From Hericium rajendrae (Eukaryota > Basidiomycota > Agaricomycetes > Russulales > Hericiaceae): 64,000 nucleotides of DNA. The notes beneath the pieces were generated by a model, which made no database searches, was not told the origin of the DNA, and saw only the letters and a list, made by a program, of their open reading frames with translations. The stretch lies in NCBI GenBank assembly GCA_033439255.1, contig CM065883.1:2542001-2606000 (forward strand), in the 5' to 3' direction. This document shows, piece by piece, positions 55,145 through 64,000 of this stretch. The stretch's first letter is position 1, and every line of letters begins with the position of its first letter. A program made the position numbers and the translations under genes.

Positions 55145-56663
55145 ATGACCACGATTTTAACCCCCAAAGCCTTTCCAGAAGCAGCCAGCCTACCTATCAT
55201 CGACATTGCTCCATGGCTACGTGACGGGGATAAGAAAGGACGTCTCTCTACGTCCGCTGCTCTGCACGCCGCATGTCTTGAGTACGGGTTTTTCTACTTG
55301 AATATTTCCTCGTACGTGGATGCTGCAGAGCCGCTCGAGCTTGCGAGACTAGCGCATGAATTCTTCGCGTTGCCGCAGGAGGAGAAGGACAGCATTTCGC
55401 TGAGCAAGCAAGATCGTGCTCGAGGTACGCACGGAACACAGGACCGCCTTTCTGGTTATTTCACCGGATTGACTCTTGGTTCAGGCTATCAACGTCTGAA
55501 AGAGAATGTGACACAGGGCAAGGGAGACAGTCATGAGGCGCTCGATTTCTATCGCCCCGTCGAAGAGCCAGATAAGACGAAGCCCCTATGGGGAGAGAAC
55601 CAATGGCCGACAATACCTACATTCAAGGAGAAGTATGAAAAGTGGGTAGACAAGATGAAGAATCTGGGCTTAATTGTCATGGAAGCGTGCGTCGATTTTC
55701 CCGTGCCTCGCGAAGTTCACGCGTTTAAATGGTGTTTCAAAGTATGTCCGTTGGCCTTGGAATGACTCCAGAGGAGTGGCAGGAGCTGCGTCGCCAGGTG
55801 GACGATAGCTTCTGGGTTATGCGAGTTATAGGTCGGTATATTTCAGGCTTCACGCAACCTGTATCCTTCAAGGAAATGACTGTTGATAAAGGCTATCCTC
55901 CACTTGCGGAAGATGACGAAGGGATCTCATGTGGTGAACACAGGTATCGGTGACTTCCTCCTCTCTACCTATCATTTCTTACAGGTATCCAGAGATTACG
56001 GCTGCCTAACGTAGGTTCTCTTTACGTGAAATGTCGCTCACAGTCCTTAGCCGAACGCCCGCAGGTTCCTTTGGACAGATCCCACACGCGGCGCATTACA
56101 AGTATTTAGATCGCAGCCTGCAGCTGCCCCCGAACATATTGGCGAATGGATCTCAGCCGATCCCATCCCAGGGTGTATAGTCTGCAACATCGGAGAGAGT
56201 ACATAACTTTGCCTCTTCATTGGACGTGCACGCTGATCTTACATTGCCACAGTGTGGGAGATTTGGACGAATGGCCTCTACCAGAGCACTCTGCATCGCG
56301 TCATCCACAAAGGCAGCAATTATCGGTAAGCGGTATCTCATAATCCTCGCTCAGGTATGACTCCCTCATTCCAATATTCTCGAACCAATGCAGCGTTTCG
56401 TAAGTCTATCTTCGTATTCTGAGAATACCAGGACTCAAACTCTGCCATTCAGCATCCCTTTCTTCTTCGAGCCCAACTTTACTGCCCTCGTCAAGCCTTT
56501 GTCAGCTGCGCTACGCATACAAGAAAGCCTCGGCGAAGTTTCTCACAAGATACCAGGAACTTTGCCACAGCCGCAGAAGAAGTACGAGCCCACCGTTTAT
56601 GGTGAATTCCTCAAGGCCAAAGTCAGCGGCAATTTCGCGACAGGGAAGGGAAAGTATGACTAA
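55145..56663 (+). CDS. 2-oxoglutarate/Fe(II)-dependent oxygenase (isopenicillin-N-synthase-like)
   Basis: A non-haem iron oxygenase of the IPNS/flavone-synthase superfamily; the substrate is unknown. Nine exons (55145-55424, 55485-55686, 55743-55831, 55892-55943, 55993-56010, 56065-56198, 56253-56325, 56394-56399, 56453-56663) give 354 residues. LPIIDIAPWL is the usual DIOX_N start. The iron ligands are HRD in GEHRDYGCLT and the His of STLHRVIHKG. The 2-oxoglutarate-binding RxS is in NYRVSIPFFFEPN. Exon 8 is a 6-nt microexon (CGTTTC) that completes Arg-Val-Ser, and exon 5 has only 18 nt. The first intron (60 nt) lacks stops and would read through. A metabolic or secondary-metabolism role is likely by family. 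Confidence 0.88.
56394..56399 (+). other. 6-nt microexon of the oxygenase gene
   Basis: CGTTTC between a GCAG acceptor and a GTAAGT donor. Only with it does the conserved 2-oxoglutarate-binding RVS motif form, so the call is well supported. Confidence 0.85.
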
Positions 56664-57322
56664 GCATGATGTATGGGAGGCTGGCAAATCTTGGACTTGT
56701 TTAGGAAGAATAGAAGATCTCGGAGTATGTGTATGATTTATCGCAATTTCAAGTGATGTTGGCTGTGTACTCTTTTCTTATTCACTCACAGACAGCAGAA
56801 TTTGGATGCTGGGAGACTAGCAAAAGACGTTCAAAGAGCATACGGAGAGAGCTGCATAACATACGCAACGTCACGCGATGCGGCAACAAATTCGCTGTGA
56901 TCCCACTCCAGCACGGATTGCACCCAAGCTTTCGCCGACGCGTCGTCTCTGAGCCGTCACAGGAAGAATGAACATGGGCATCAACCTCACCACACCAAGG
57001 CTTACCTGGAGATCAAAGGCATCAAGGACGGCAAGAAGAGCGCGCCCAAGAAGAGCGCATCCAAGGCCACCCTGCCGGCTGCCGTACGTGCAGAGAAGCG
57101 AGACGAGAGGCATGCGTCCCCATACTGTGTTCCTGCACCGGCAGCAAGGAGCGCTGCGAGGGCCAAGAAGACCGCGAAGGAGAGCCCGAGCGCCTTTGCC
57201 GACGCTGGGCTGTTCTACGCCCCATCCAACGATGCTTTCTCAACCTCCGCCCTCTCGGACCTCTCGGAGCTCCTGCGCTCTCTTTCGCACCTCAGCCCGA
57301 GCTCTGATGGCCCAAACTTTTC
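56664..57322. other. intergenic, possible gene debris
   Basis: A plus-strand frame near 57000-57320 reads KAYLEIKGIKDGKKSAPKKSA and then an Ala/Ser/Leu-rich stretch, without a placed start or known domain. It may be a fragment of a basic nuclear protein; not accepted as a gene. Confidence 0.3.
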
Positions 57323-58050
57323 CTATTCTTCGAGCTCGTCCACCACTGCCGGCGGCCCCGCCACCCCGGAGAAGCTCTCACCTTCCTTCTCTAGCTCTTG
57401 GAATGACTTCAGCTCGCCCCGGACGGTATCAAGCGTGCGTTTCAGCCCCACGCGCTCGTTCACGAGTGCGACCCGCGCAACCTCGAGCGCACGCCGCTCC
57501 TCCTCAACGAGGTCCTCTAGCTCCTCGAACTGCGCCATCTTCAGCTCGAGCTTCGTCAGCGTGAACTTGATCACCGCCGCGAGCGTCGAGCGGACCTGGC
57601 TCTCCTCCGCATCCGCAAGCTGCGAGGTGGCGCGCGCGGACGACTTGAGCGCGAGGGATGCGGCGCGGACGACCTTGGAGTGCGGGATGCCGGGGACAGG
57701 GGTGGCTTTTGAGGGTCCCTCGATGGACATGTCCTCGGTGCTTTGCGGCGCTGGGGTTGCGGGCTTACTTGACGGACCAGGTGCCGAAGGCTCGACGTCC
57801 TCATCCATTCTGTCCTCGCCGTCTCTCTTCTCTTCCCCATCTTTAGCCGGCTCCTTCTCTCCCTCGGCAGCACCCTCTTTCTCCTCCTTCTCCTTCTCGC
57901 CTTCCTTTTCGCCCCTCGTCAGCTCATGCAGCGCCGTCTTGGCCGCGTCGGCAGCGATGCCCGGACCCACGACACCCGCGAGACACGCGACGACATGTCC
58001 GCAGTGATCCGCGGGCCCTGATGCATGATGCGCAAGTATCTGATCGTATA
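57323..58050 (-). pseudogene. SWI3/RSC8-like (SMARCC) C-terminal fragment
   Basis: The frame encodes only the C-terminal part of a SWI/SNF-RSC core subunit. It has VVACLAGVVGPGIAADAAKTALHEL, an acidic Lys/Glu linker, then SLALKSSARATSQLADAEESQVRSTLAAVIKFTLTKLELKMAQFEELEDLVEEERRALE, the leucine-zipper-like coiled coil of the family. The SWIRM, zinc-finger and SANT domains are absent: upstream lies the 3' end of the P450 gene on the same strand, with no room for them. It is therefore a 5'-truncated copy, most likely non-functional. If expressed from the MGPG start at 57970 it would give a 215-residue coiled-coil protein. Confidence 0.65.
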
Positions 58051-58224
58051 CAGTATGCCATTGTCATGGGAAAGTACATTATCGTTCTAGACTTGAAGGA
58101 ATTCCGGGGTGGGGTACTGGCAACAAGGTAAATAGTAACTTGAAAGTATGTGAAGAGTACGGACAACATAGGATCTGCAAGCCAGCATCCATTATATGCG
58201 TCCCAGGGTACAGCAATCTCTGCC

Positions 58225-60733
58225 CTAATACCTCCTTGTAAACACAAGCGGGACGCGAACCGGCCTACAACCAACATCAGCGTCGCAAGAGCACAACGGA
58301 AAGAGCACATACGTCAGCGTCAGACCCGGCTTGCATGCGGTAACCCGCGCGCGGCGCTGCTCGAACGTCTCGCCTGCAAATTGCGGCTCCTCCTTCACGG
58401 CCACGCTGTACTGCGACATGAGCATTGTCAAGATTGCGATGCCCTCTGTCTCAAAGAACCTGTGCTGCGTCTCAGCCTCCGCGTGTATAACGCAGGGAAG
58501 GGGGGGAGACGCACCGGCGCCCGAGGCACGCGCGCGCACCCGCGCTGAAGGGCAGGAAGGCGTCCCGGTTCCAGTCACCGAGGAAGCGCTCCGGCCTGAA
58601 TTCGTGCGGGTTCTCCCAGTAGCGGGCTGATATAGTCGTCGGCGTCAGTCGTAATAACCATAGAAACATCCAGCGGAATGAAGACGCGTACGGTTGTAGT
58701 GCAGGCCTGGCGTGTGGATGGAAAGCGTTGTGCCCCGCGGGACGGGGATCGTCGTCGTCTCGCCGGCGGCGTTGCTGACGTTGAGCGAAGTGTCTTCAGC
58801 GCTTTCTTTTAGGATGCCGACGACCTTCGAATTCACATTGATGTGAGGACGAGGACCTTTTCGAATTGATGTAAAGCGAACGTACCGGAGGGAACATTCG
58901 GAGAGTTTCGTAGAACACGCTAACGGGAAGAGCTCGAATAAGATAAACAGTATGGGCAGTCGGAGCACATATGCCATAGAATAGGTGTATTTCGGCATCT
59001 CATCGTATGTCTGTAGGTAGTGATGTCAAATAGCTAATTCTTTCAGAAGAAAAGACTGCGCGTACAGGAAGCCGGGCAGGGTCAGACATCAGGGTCTTGA
59101 TCTGCTCATACAGACGATCTTGAATCTCAGGATATAAAGCAAGCAAGGCGAAGGTGAAGCACAAGGTGTGCGCCGTAGTCTGTTGAATGGGTCCTCAGTG
59201 ATTCTCGCACATTGATCCGCAGACACTCTCATGTACCTCATGTCCAGCCACCAAGAAGATGAAGATATTTCCTGTTGTGCGTAAGAAATCAACACCCTGC
59301 CACCAGCAGGAGTCGTACCTAGGAGAAATATGTCGAGGATACTGACCGACCAGTTCACTATCGGTGAGCCCCGGTTCGCCATCGGCCGCGTCGGCCTCGC
59401 TTGCTTCTAGCAAACTGCTGAATAGATCATATCGCTCTTCCGTCTTCTCCGCATTCCGGCGTGCCCGAATCATCTCGAGCATGTATACCTGCGCGATGGG
59501 ATATATATTAGCTAAAATAAGACCGGATCAGTATATAGGGATGTCGCATTAAGACACGCACATCGAGCTCTTTGAACGCCAGGCGAACATTGCGTAAGCG
59601 TTCTGTGAGACCTGTAGCAAACTCGGGAACAACGAGCTTGAGGAAGATGTTTGTAGAGACAACGTGCAGTGCATCTTTGAATGTCATCTTATGGCCCGGG
59701 GGGACCTTGAGGTCATCGTTCCACGAGATTCTGCGGCCGAAGCCTAGATGCTGCTATCAGATATCCCAGGTGTCAAAAGCGATGAAGAGACACGAACCTG
59801 CAACGCCAATGATGAAAAGCGCAATCTATAAAATCGAACCTTAGTGTAGATAGCCAGGACCGGAGATGGAGCGCACAGGCAGTGTTATGTCGAGACAGTG
59901 GTCCACGGCAACTTCCTGCTTGTTCTTCCAAACGTTATCAAACAAGTCAATCATGATCTGGACTGTCTCATCCCAAACGAGTTTGTTATTTTTCTGTTCA
60001 TTCCCGATGAGCCCTCAGAATCAGCTTGAGAATCAAACCCAGAATGCATACCTCAGAAAAAGCCGGTGCCGAGATCTTCCTGTAGCGCTTCCATTCTTCG
60101 TGCTCAGAGGCCACAATATTATGCCCGAAGAACATCAGAACGGTATATTGCTGCACGGGTTTAGGGAAACGGGACCGCGACGTGGTAATCTCCTGTTCAA
60201 AGCGACCGCCTGGTAAGAAAACATGCGTAACGACGGACGGTATGTGATGCTTTCCTTAATGGCAGCCGCATCGGCGAAGTTGATGACTATCTTGGGTTGC
60301 GGCCACGCGCTGACCTGTGTATATGGCAATCAGTCCTAGAACGGGGCCACGATACTTACAACTAACGTTGGCGTACGCATCCCAGCCGGCCTCGTCGAAG
60401 TCTGCATTGTAAACTATGAAGATCACAGTGGACGTGTGAAGGATGAGATTGCTTACCCGCACGCTTTCGGCGCATGTGCCTGTTGAATCCCGACGCGACG
60501 CCACGGATGGGAGGCAAGGCGTTTCCAAGGTACGAAGCACTGGTGATGAGCGTGCGCAGTCCAGGGTGGTCTCTATATTGTAGAAGCGAATGAGCTCCTG
60601 GCTTGACATGATATCCACGTCGTCGCACGCACCCAATATCCTTAGATGCCCTGCGCATCCCCAGGTAGAGGTTGATGCAATAAAGAGCGACGGTCGACGA
60701 AACCACCAATACTACGGTGTTCATCGACGACAT
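58225..60733 (-). CDS. cytochrome P450 monooxygenase, 17 exons, one non-canonical splice donor
   Basis: A membrane-bound haem monooxygenase; substrate unknown. Exons: 60733-60633, 60572-60457, 60401-60367, 60314-60239, 60209-60052, 59993-59877, 59825-59798, 59743-59562, 59488-59347, 59271-59237, 59179-59066, 59010-58973, 58919-58886, 58824-58692, 58626-58515, 58459-58313, 58264-58225, giving 535 residues. An N-terminal anchor (VVLVVSSTVALYCINLYLG) is followed by EHEEWKRYRK (C-helix W..R), FLVAGHETTAHTL (I-helix oxygen site), FYETLRMFPP (ExxR), PERF, and FLPFSAGARACLGRR with the haem-ligand Cys. The intron between exons 12 and 13 begins AT (58972-58971) where GT is expected, so splicing may fail. 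Every other donor is GT. Confidence 0.88.
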
Positions 60734-61313
60734 GGTGGAGGTGAAGCCAGGGGCACGTAGCTGACGCCGTCACTAGTCGTCTATTCAAGGTAGCGGTAAA
60801 TGAAGAGAAACAGGGAAAGCGCGATGCTTCCGTGTCGCACGATGAGTAGCTCTCTTTTCATGAAATACCCTTGAAATACCCTTCGTGCCGACCACAATTT
60901 TAGAGCAGACGAGTCGTCTCGGCTGCCAAGGACTAGCAGGGAGCCGCTTATCTGAGATTTCCTCGTAACTGAGGCCGCCGGGCATCTTGGGACACGCATT
61001 CTCATGCCCTCGCCGTCGGCTGTTCCTGGAGGTTCCTGGTCATTTGTATCATATCAAAGTAAGTTAGCAGTCAGTCGGGCGCGTAATTCTCATGCGCAGA
61101 CATACCGTACGACGACGACGGCATACCGACATCGGCAGACACTTCTGCAGAGACGCTCACCCACCACGGTCAGGTGCAGCCTAGGTGCGAGCAAGGCTCA
61201 TTGATATGAGCCAAGGCGCAGATCGCATAAGCGCAGTTAAAATAGACGCGCATACAAACGCAGGTGCATACAATTAGATGTCAAGGTGTAGTTGACCTCT
61301 CCGACCCAAGCCG
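60734..61313. other. intergenic, no supported gene
   Basis: Promoter region of the P450 (minus) and 3' region of the PPR-type gene. Short minus-strand frames at 60781-61005 have no recognisable content. Confidence 0.4.
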
Positions 61314-62999
61314 TCACGCATCTCCCTTCTTCTCTTGCGTCTGCTTCTCTAATAGTTTTTCTAGCGCCTCCAGCACTCTCGGCCCGACCTTGGGAAGCAT
61401 CTCTGCCTGCGCTTCCTTGACCGCTGCGAAAACAGCCTCATCTTCGCTGCATTCCATGTCCTCCATTCGCGCCAGCATCGCCTTGCGCAGAAGATGTTCC
61501 AAGGGAGCAGTATCCCATTTCGTATTCTTTGACGGTTCGACCTCGCCCAGCATCATAGGGAGTGTAGGAACCTTCCCTTTCCCCTTACTCTTGCTACCGG
61601 TTTCCTTCTCTTCCTTGTCTTGCGGGATGAAGCCTGGCACAAAGATCGTACCGGAGCGTAACAGGTGATCAATCATGTCGTCACCGATATCACTGGGCTT
61701 CAGCCTCGCCGCAACATCCTGTCCCAAGAACTGGTCGACCCAGCGCACGTTGCCACCTTCTTCTGGCCCCCGCATATAAAGATCCGCGCGCACCTGCGAG
61801 AGCAGCGTGACCACGACGACGCGGAACGTCTTTATGTCCGGCTTGAGCTTGAGCGCCGTATACGCGTGCAGCGCGACGAACGCCGCACTGTAGTCGGACA
61901 GGTCCATGAACGTCCGCATCGCGACGTTCAGCGTCGACGTGCGCGCCGCGGCGTGGTTGAGCAGATGCGACGCCAGCATGTCGCAGAAGAGCACGCGCGG
62001 CGGCCGCACGTTCTCCGGCACCCTCGCGCGGCGCGAGCGCGGCCCGCGCGCCTGCGCGAGCACCTGCAGCGCCTTGAAGAGGCTGCCGAACGTGAACGCG
62101 TCGGGCACGAGCTCCGCCTGCGCGTGCAGGCGCGCGTACAGCGCAAACGCGGTGTAGAAGTCCTGGTTGCGCACCGCGCCCGCGATGAGCGTGTTGAAGA
62201 GCGCGAGGTCCGGCACGACGCCGTGGTGCTCCATGCGCGCGAGGATCGCGTCCGTCGCGGCGGGCGTGCGCGCGCCGGCGGCTGCGAGCTCGCTGAGCAG
62301 GGTCGTGAATGGGCTTGCGTCGCGCGCGGTGGCGTCCATTCGTTGGGCGGCGGCTTTGAGCGAGCCCTCGCGCGTGTAGAGCGCGATGACCTTGTTCACG
62401 GTTGCGATCTCCAGGTCATGCCCCGGCTTGCGGGTGGCGGCGTAGTGCTCGACGAGTCTTGTGAGGACTTTGGATGGGACATGCAGCGTCTGGAGGAAAT
62501 CAAGGAGCCTGCGGAGGTCGGCTTCGCTGAATGATTCCAGCTCCAATAGGGGTACGAGTGTGTCGAAGAGTGCCTTGTGTCCATGGACGTTCTGGACGAT
62601 AGGTATTGAGGCCATCATGGCACGTAGACAACTTGTAGGGTACAGCCCGTCCTTCTGCATCTTTTCATAGAGATCATGCGCTGCGATGAACAGTTCGTGG
62701 TTCAGAAACAGGGGGATCGCGGCCTCGTATGCGGCCAGGCGGGCATTGCGACTGAACGTGGGTGACTCCATCTGCTTTAACAGATACTGCTTGGCAGCGT
62801 CCTCTCTCCGATGTGACAAAAGTCGCTTAATGGAGAACCGAATGTGATTCAGCCTGCCATTTAGCACCTGTTGTTCCTTTGCATCAGGGGAAGCGATGGA
62901 CTTTCGGCTGACATGGCGGTAAAACCAATGGGTGGGGGTCACTCGGCGCGATGTACACTGGCGAATTGTGCATCCCAGCAGTGTGCGCATCCAGCACAC
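61314..62999 (-). CDS. mitochondrial pentatricopeptide-repeat-type protein
   Basis: A single-exon frame of 561 residues. The N-terminus (MCWMRTLLGCTIRQCTSRR...) is basic with few acids, a likely mitochondrial targeting sequence. The body is all-helical, with PPR-like units such as AAHDLYEKMQKDGLYPTSCL, DAILARMEHHGVVPDLALFNTLIAGAV and TAFALYARLHAQAELVPDAFTFGSLFKAL, about 35 residues each. The C-terminal third is less repetitive, with a Lys/Gly/Ser-rich insert (KETGSKSKGKGKVP) and an acidic-helical end. Proteins of this type bind organellar RNA; the specific target is unknown. Very GC-rich in the middle. Confidence 0.78.
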   Translation of the reverse strand: MCWMRTLLGCTIRQCTSRRVTPTHWFYRHVSRKSIASPDAKEQQVLNGRLNHIRFSIKRLLSHRREDAAKQYLLKQMESPTFSRNARLAAYEAAIPLFLNHELFIAAHDLYEKMQKDGLYPTSCLRAMMASIPIVQNVHGHKALFDTLVPLLELESFSEADLRRLLDFLQTLHVPSKVLTRLVEHYAATRKPGHDLEIATVNKVIALYTREGSLKAAAQRMDATARDASPFTTLLSELAAAGARTPAATDAILARMEHHGVVPDLALFNTLIAGAVRNQDFYTAFALYARLHAQAELVPDAFTFGSLFKALQVLAQARGPRSRRARVPENVRPPRVLFCDMLASHLLNHAAARTSTLNVAMRTFMDLSDYSAAFVALHAYTALKLKPDIKTFRVVVVTLLSQVRADLYMRGPEEGGNVRWVDQFLGQDVAARLKPSDIGDDMIDHLLRSGTIFVPGFIPQDKEEKETGSKSKGKGKVPTLPMMLGEVEPSKNTKWDTAPLEHLLRKAMLARMEDMECSEDEAVFAAVKEAQAEMLPKVGPRVLEALEKLLEKQTQEKKGDA

Positions 63000-63620
63000 A
63001 GAATTCTGGCCTCTGCACGAAGCAAGAAAGAGACGGCTGTGGAAAGTTTACGATGTAAGAAGTCGCGAACGTTGGAGTGAGTGTATAACGTCGTACCAGT
63101 CAAACCGTTATCTTTCCGACGAAATGGACTCAGCCCTCTCCACAAAGTCCTTTACACAAGCTCTGGCTACGCCTGCAAAAGATATGTCGTTCTAAAGACG
63201 TGGTGGTCAGCGCCCAGGGGCGCTCGGGCCGTGACAGGAAATTCACACCAAGGAGTCCGCTGCCAAGAGATTATTAGTATTACGGCTGGCAACTTCAGCG
63301 CTTCAACTTCCACTTGCCTTCAACCTCCACGTTCGATTTGTGATCTTGAAAATGTCCTCGATACGAATGGTATGTTTGTTGTTGCTAGCCGGTTGAAAGT
63401 TTGAAACGGCAGCTCCAAGCGACGAGCGTTAACGACGACGACGCGCCGGAATTTGGAATCACCTTCATCCTCCTACCGTCACTTCTCACATCTTGACATC
63501 GTCCCCACCGGCCGTCACAACCTTTTCAACTCTGGACCGTTGGTTCAAGCCTTCGCGTTAGCGAAACTCTGATGTTGTGGTCGCTGGTCCAAGTTGGCAT
63601 ACCCCCCTCGCATTCCCTCA
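63000..63620. promoter_or_regulatory. divergent promoter region
   Basis: 621 bp between the PPR-type gene and the next plus-strand gene. Short frames on both strands have no recognisable domain. No clear TATA box. Confidence 0.4.
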
Positions 63621-64000
63621 ATGGCATCACCTCAGAACATCGAGTCTACGCCGCCCCCTGCCGTGAGCAGTCTGCGCTCTAGGTTCGAGAAGCTGGCATT
63701 GGACACGTCCCAGACATCGTTGTCGAAGCACCATAACCCCAACGGTCGAGATCACCTCTTACCACAGGCAGGCAGCCCACGCCCGCGCGCCTTGTCCAAC
63801 CCGGACGAGATGTCTGCTCCGCACCATCACCATTCCCCCAGTTCATCTGTATCATCCGACGTTCGAGTCCCTGCAAAGAGACCTCCACCACCACCGCCTC
63901 CAGCTCGTTCGTCCAAACGATCCGTTTCCCCGGGATTATCGCCTTTGCTGCGTCCCGTTCCTGTCTCCGCATCCGGCTACGCCTCCGATGCGTCGGGTTC
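63621..64000 (+). CDS. Pro/Ser-rich protein, N-terminal part (runs off the right edge)
   Basis: Open from ATG 63621 to the window end, about 126 codons without a stop. It begins MASPQNIESTPPPAVSSLRSRFEKLALD, has a His-rich patch (HHHHSPSSS) and a run of prolines (KRPPPPPPPARSSKRS). Such regions are seen in fungal cytoskeletal or endocytic adaptor proteins that bind SH3 domains. No folded domain lies within the visible part, so the function is unassigned. Confidence 0.6.
   Translation, partial: MASPQNIESTPPPAVSSLRSRFEKLALDTSQTSLSKHHNPNGRDHLLPQAGSPRPRALSNPDEMSAPHHHHSPSSSVSSDVRVPAKRPPPPPPPARSSKRSVSPGLSPLLRPVPVSASGYASDASG

Noticed and set aside
56968-58007. Plus-strand open frame opposite the SWI3-like fragment
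   Set aside because: Most of it is the antisense of the recognisable coiled-coil coding sequence; Ser/Arg-rich composition reflects the other strand.

Overview
This window is nuclear DNA of a basidiomycete fungus, most likely an Agaricomycete. Genes are dense, with many short introns (about 47-65 nt, usually GT..AG). The protein families are fungal: Mtr4 exosome helicase, bifunctional Ade2 of the PurK-PurE type, Tsr2, Rsa3, cyclin C, fungal P450s and NACHT-WD40 receptors. No ribosomal RNA gene, CRISPR array or bacterial operon was seen. Exon joins were worked out by hand from splice sites and reading phase, not from transcripts.

Left arm (1-14.5 kb): a truncated RecQ-like helicase (-), an FAD amine oxidase (+), MTR4 (-), cyclin C (+), two tandem paralogs of an unrecognised family (+), mitochondrial malate dehydrogenase (+) and TSR2 (-).

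Middle (14.5-47.8 kb): a large direct tandem duplication with a unit of about 13.7 kb. Unit 1 starts at about 12.0 kb: intact MDH, intact TSR2, NACHT-WD40 gene A, an ADE2 pseudogene, a decayed spacer and an ADE2 fragment. Unit 2 starts at about 25.8 kb and repeats the order as MDH pseudogene, TSR2 pseudogene, NACHT-WD40 gene B, ADE2 pseudogene, spacer and ADE2 fragment. The housekeeping copies decayed, while both receptor genes keep complete, spliceable reading frames. At 47.8 kb the MDH 5' flank joins directly to the only intact ADE2. Both ADE2 pseudogenes carry the same 162-bp CACTA-like foldback MITE and the same frameshift, so ADE2 was already dead when the unit doubled.

Unit 2 is split by an 8404-bp DNA transposon (28233-36636). 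It has 41-bp perfect terminal inverted repeats and an 8-bp target-site duplication, and unit 1 preserves the empty site. Its large zinc-finger/RNase H-like protein resembles P-element/THAP9 transposases in layout (inference). The transposase gene is itself broken by about 2.9 kb of odd sequence: TAGCTATA-rich arms around a very G-rich core and a small promoter-like block.

Right arm (47.9-64 kb): ADE2 (-), RSA3 (+), two convergent inverted paralogs of a small membrane protein, a Ser/Pro-rich protein (-), a 2-oxoglutarate/Fe(II) oxygenase (+), a SWI3/RSC8-like fragment (-), a 17-exon cytochrome P450 (-) whose intron 12 starts with AT instead of GT, a mitochondrial PPR-type protein (-), and the start of a Pro/Ser-rich gene (+) that runs off the window.
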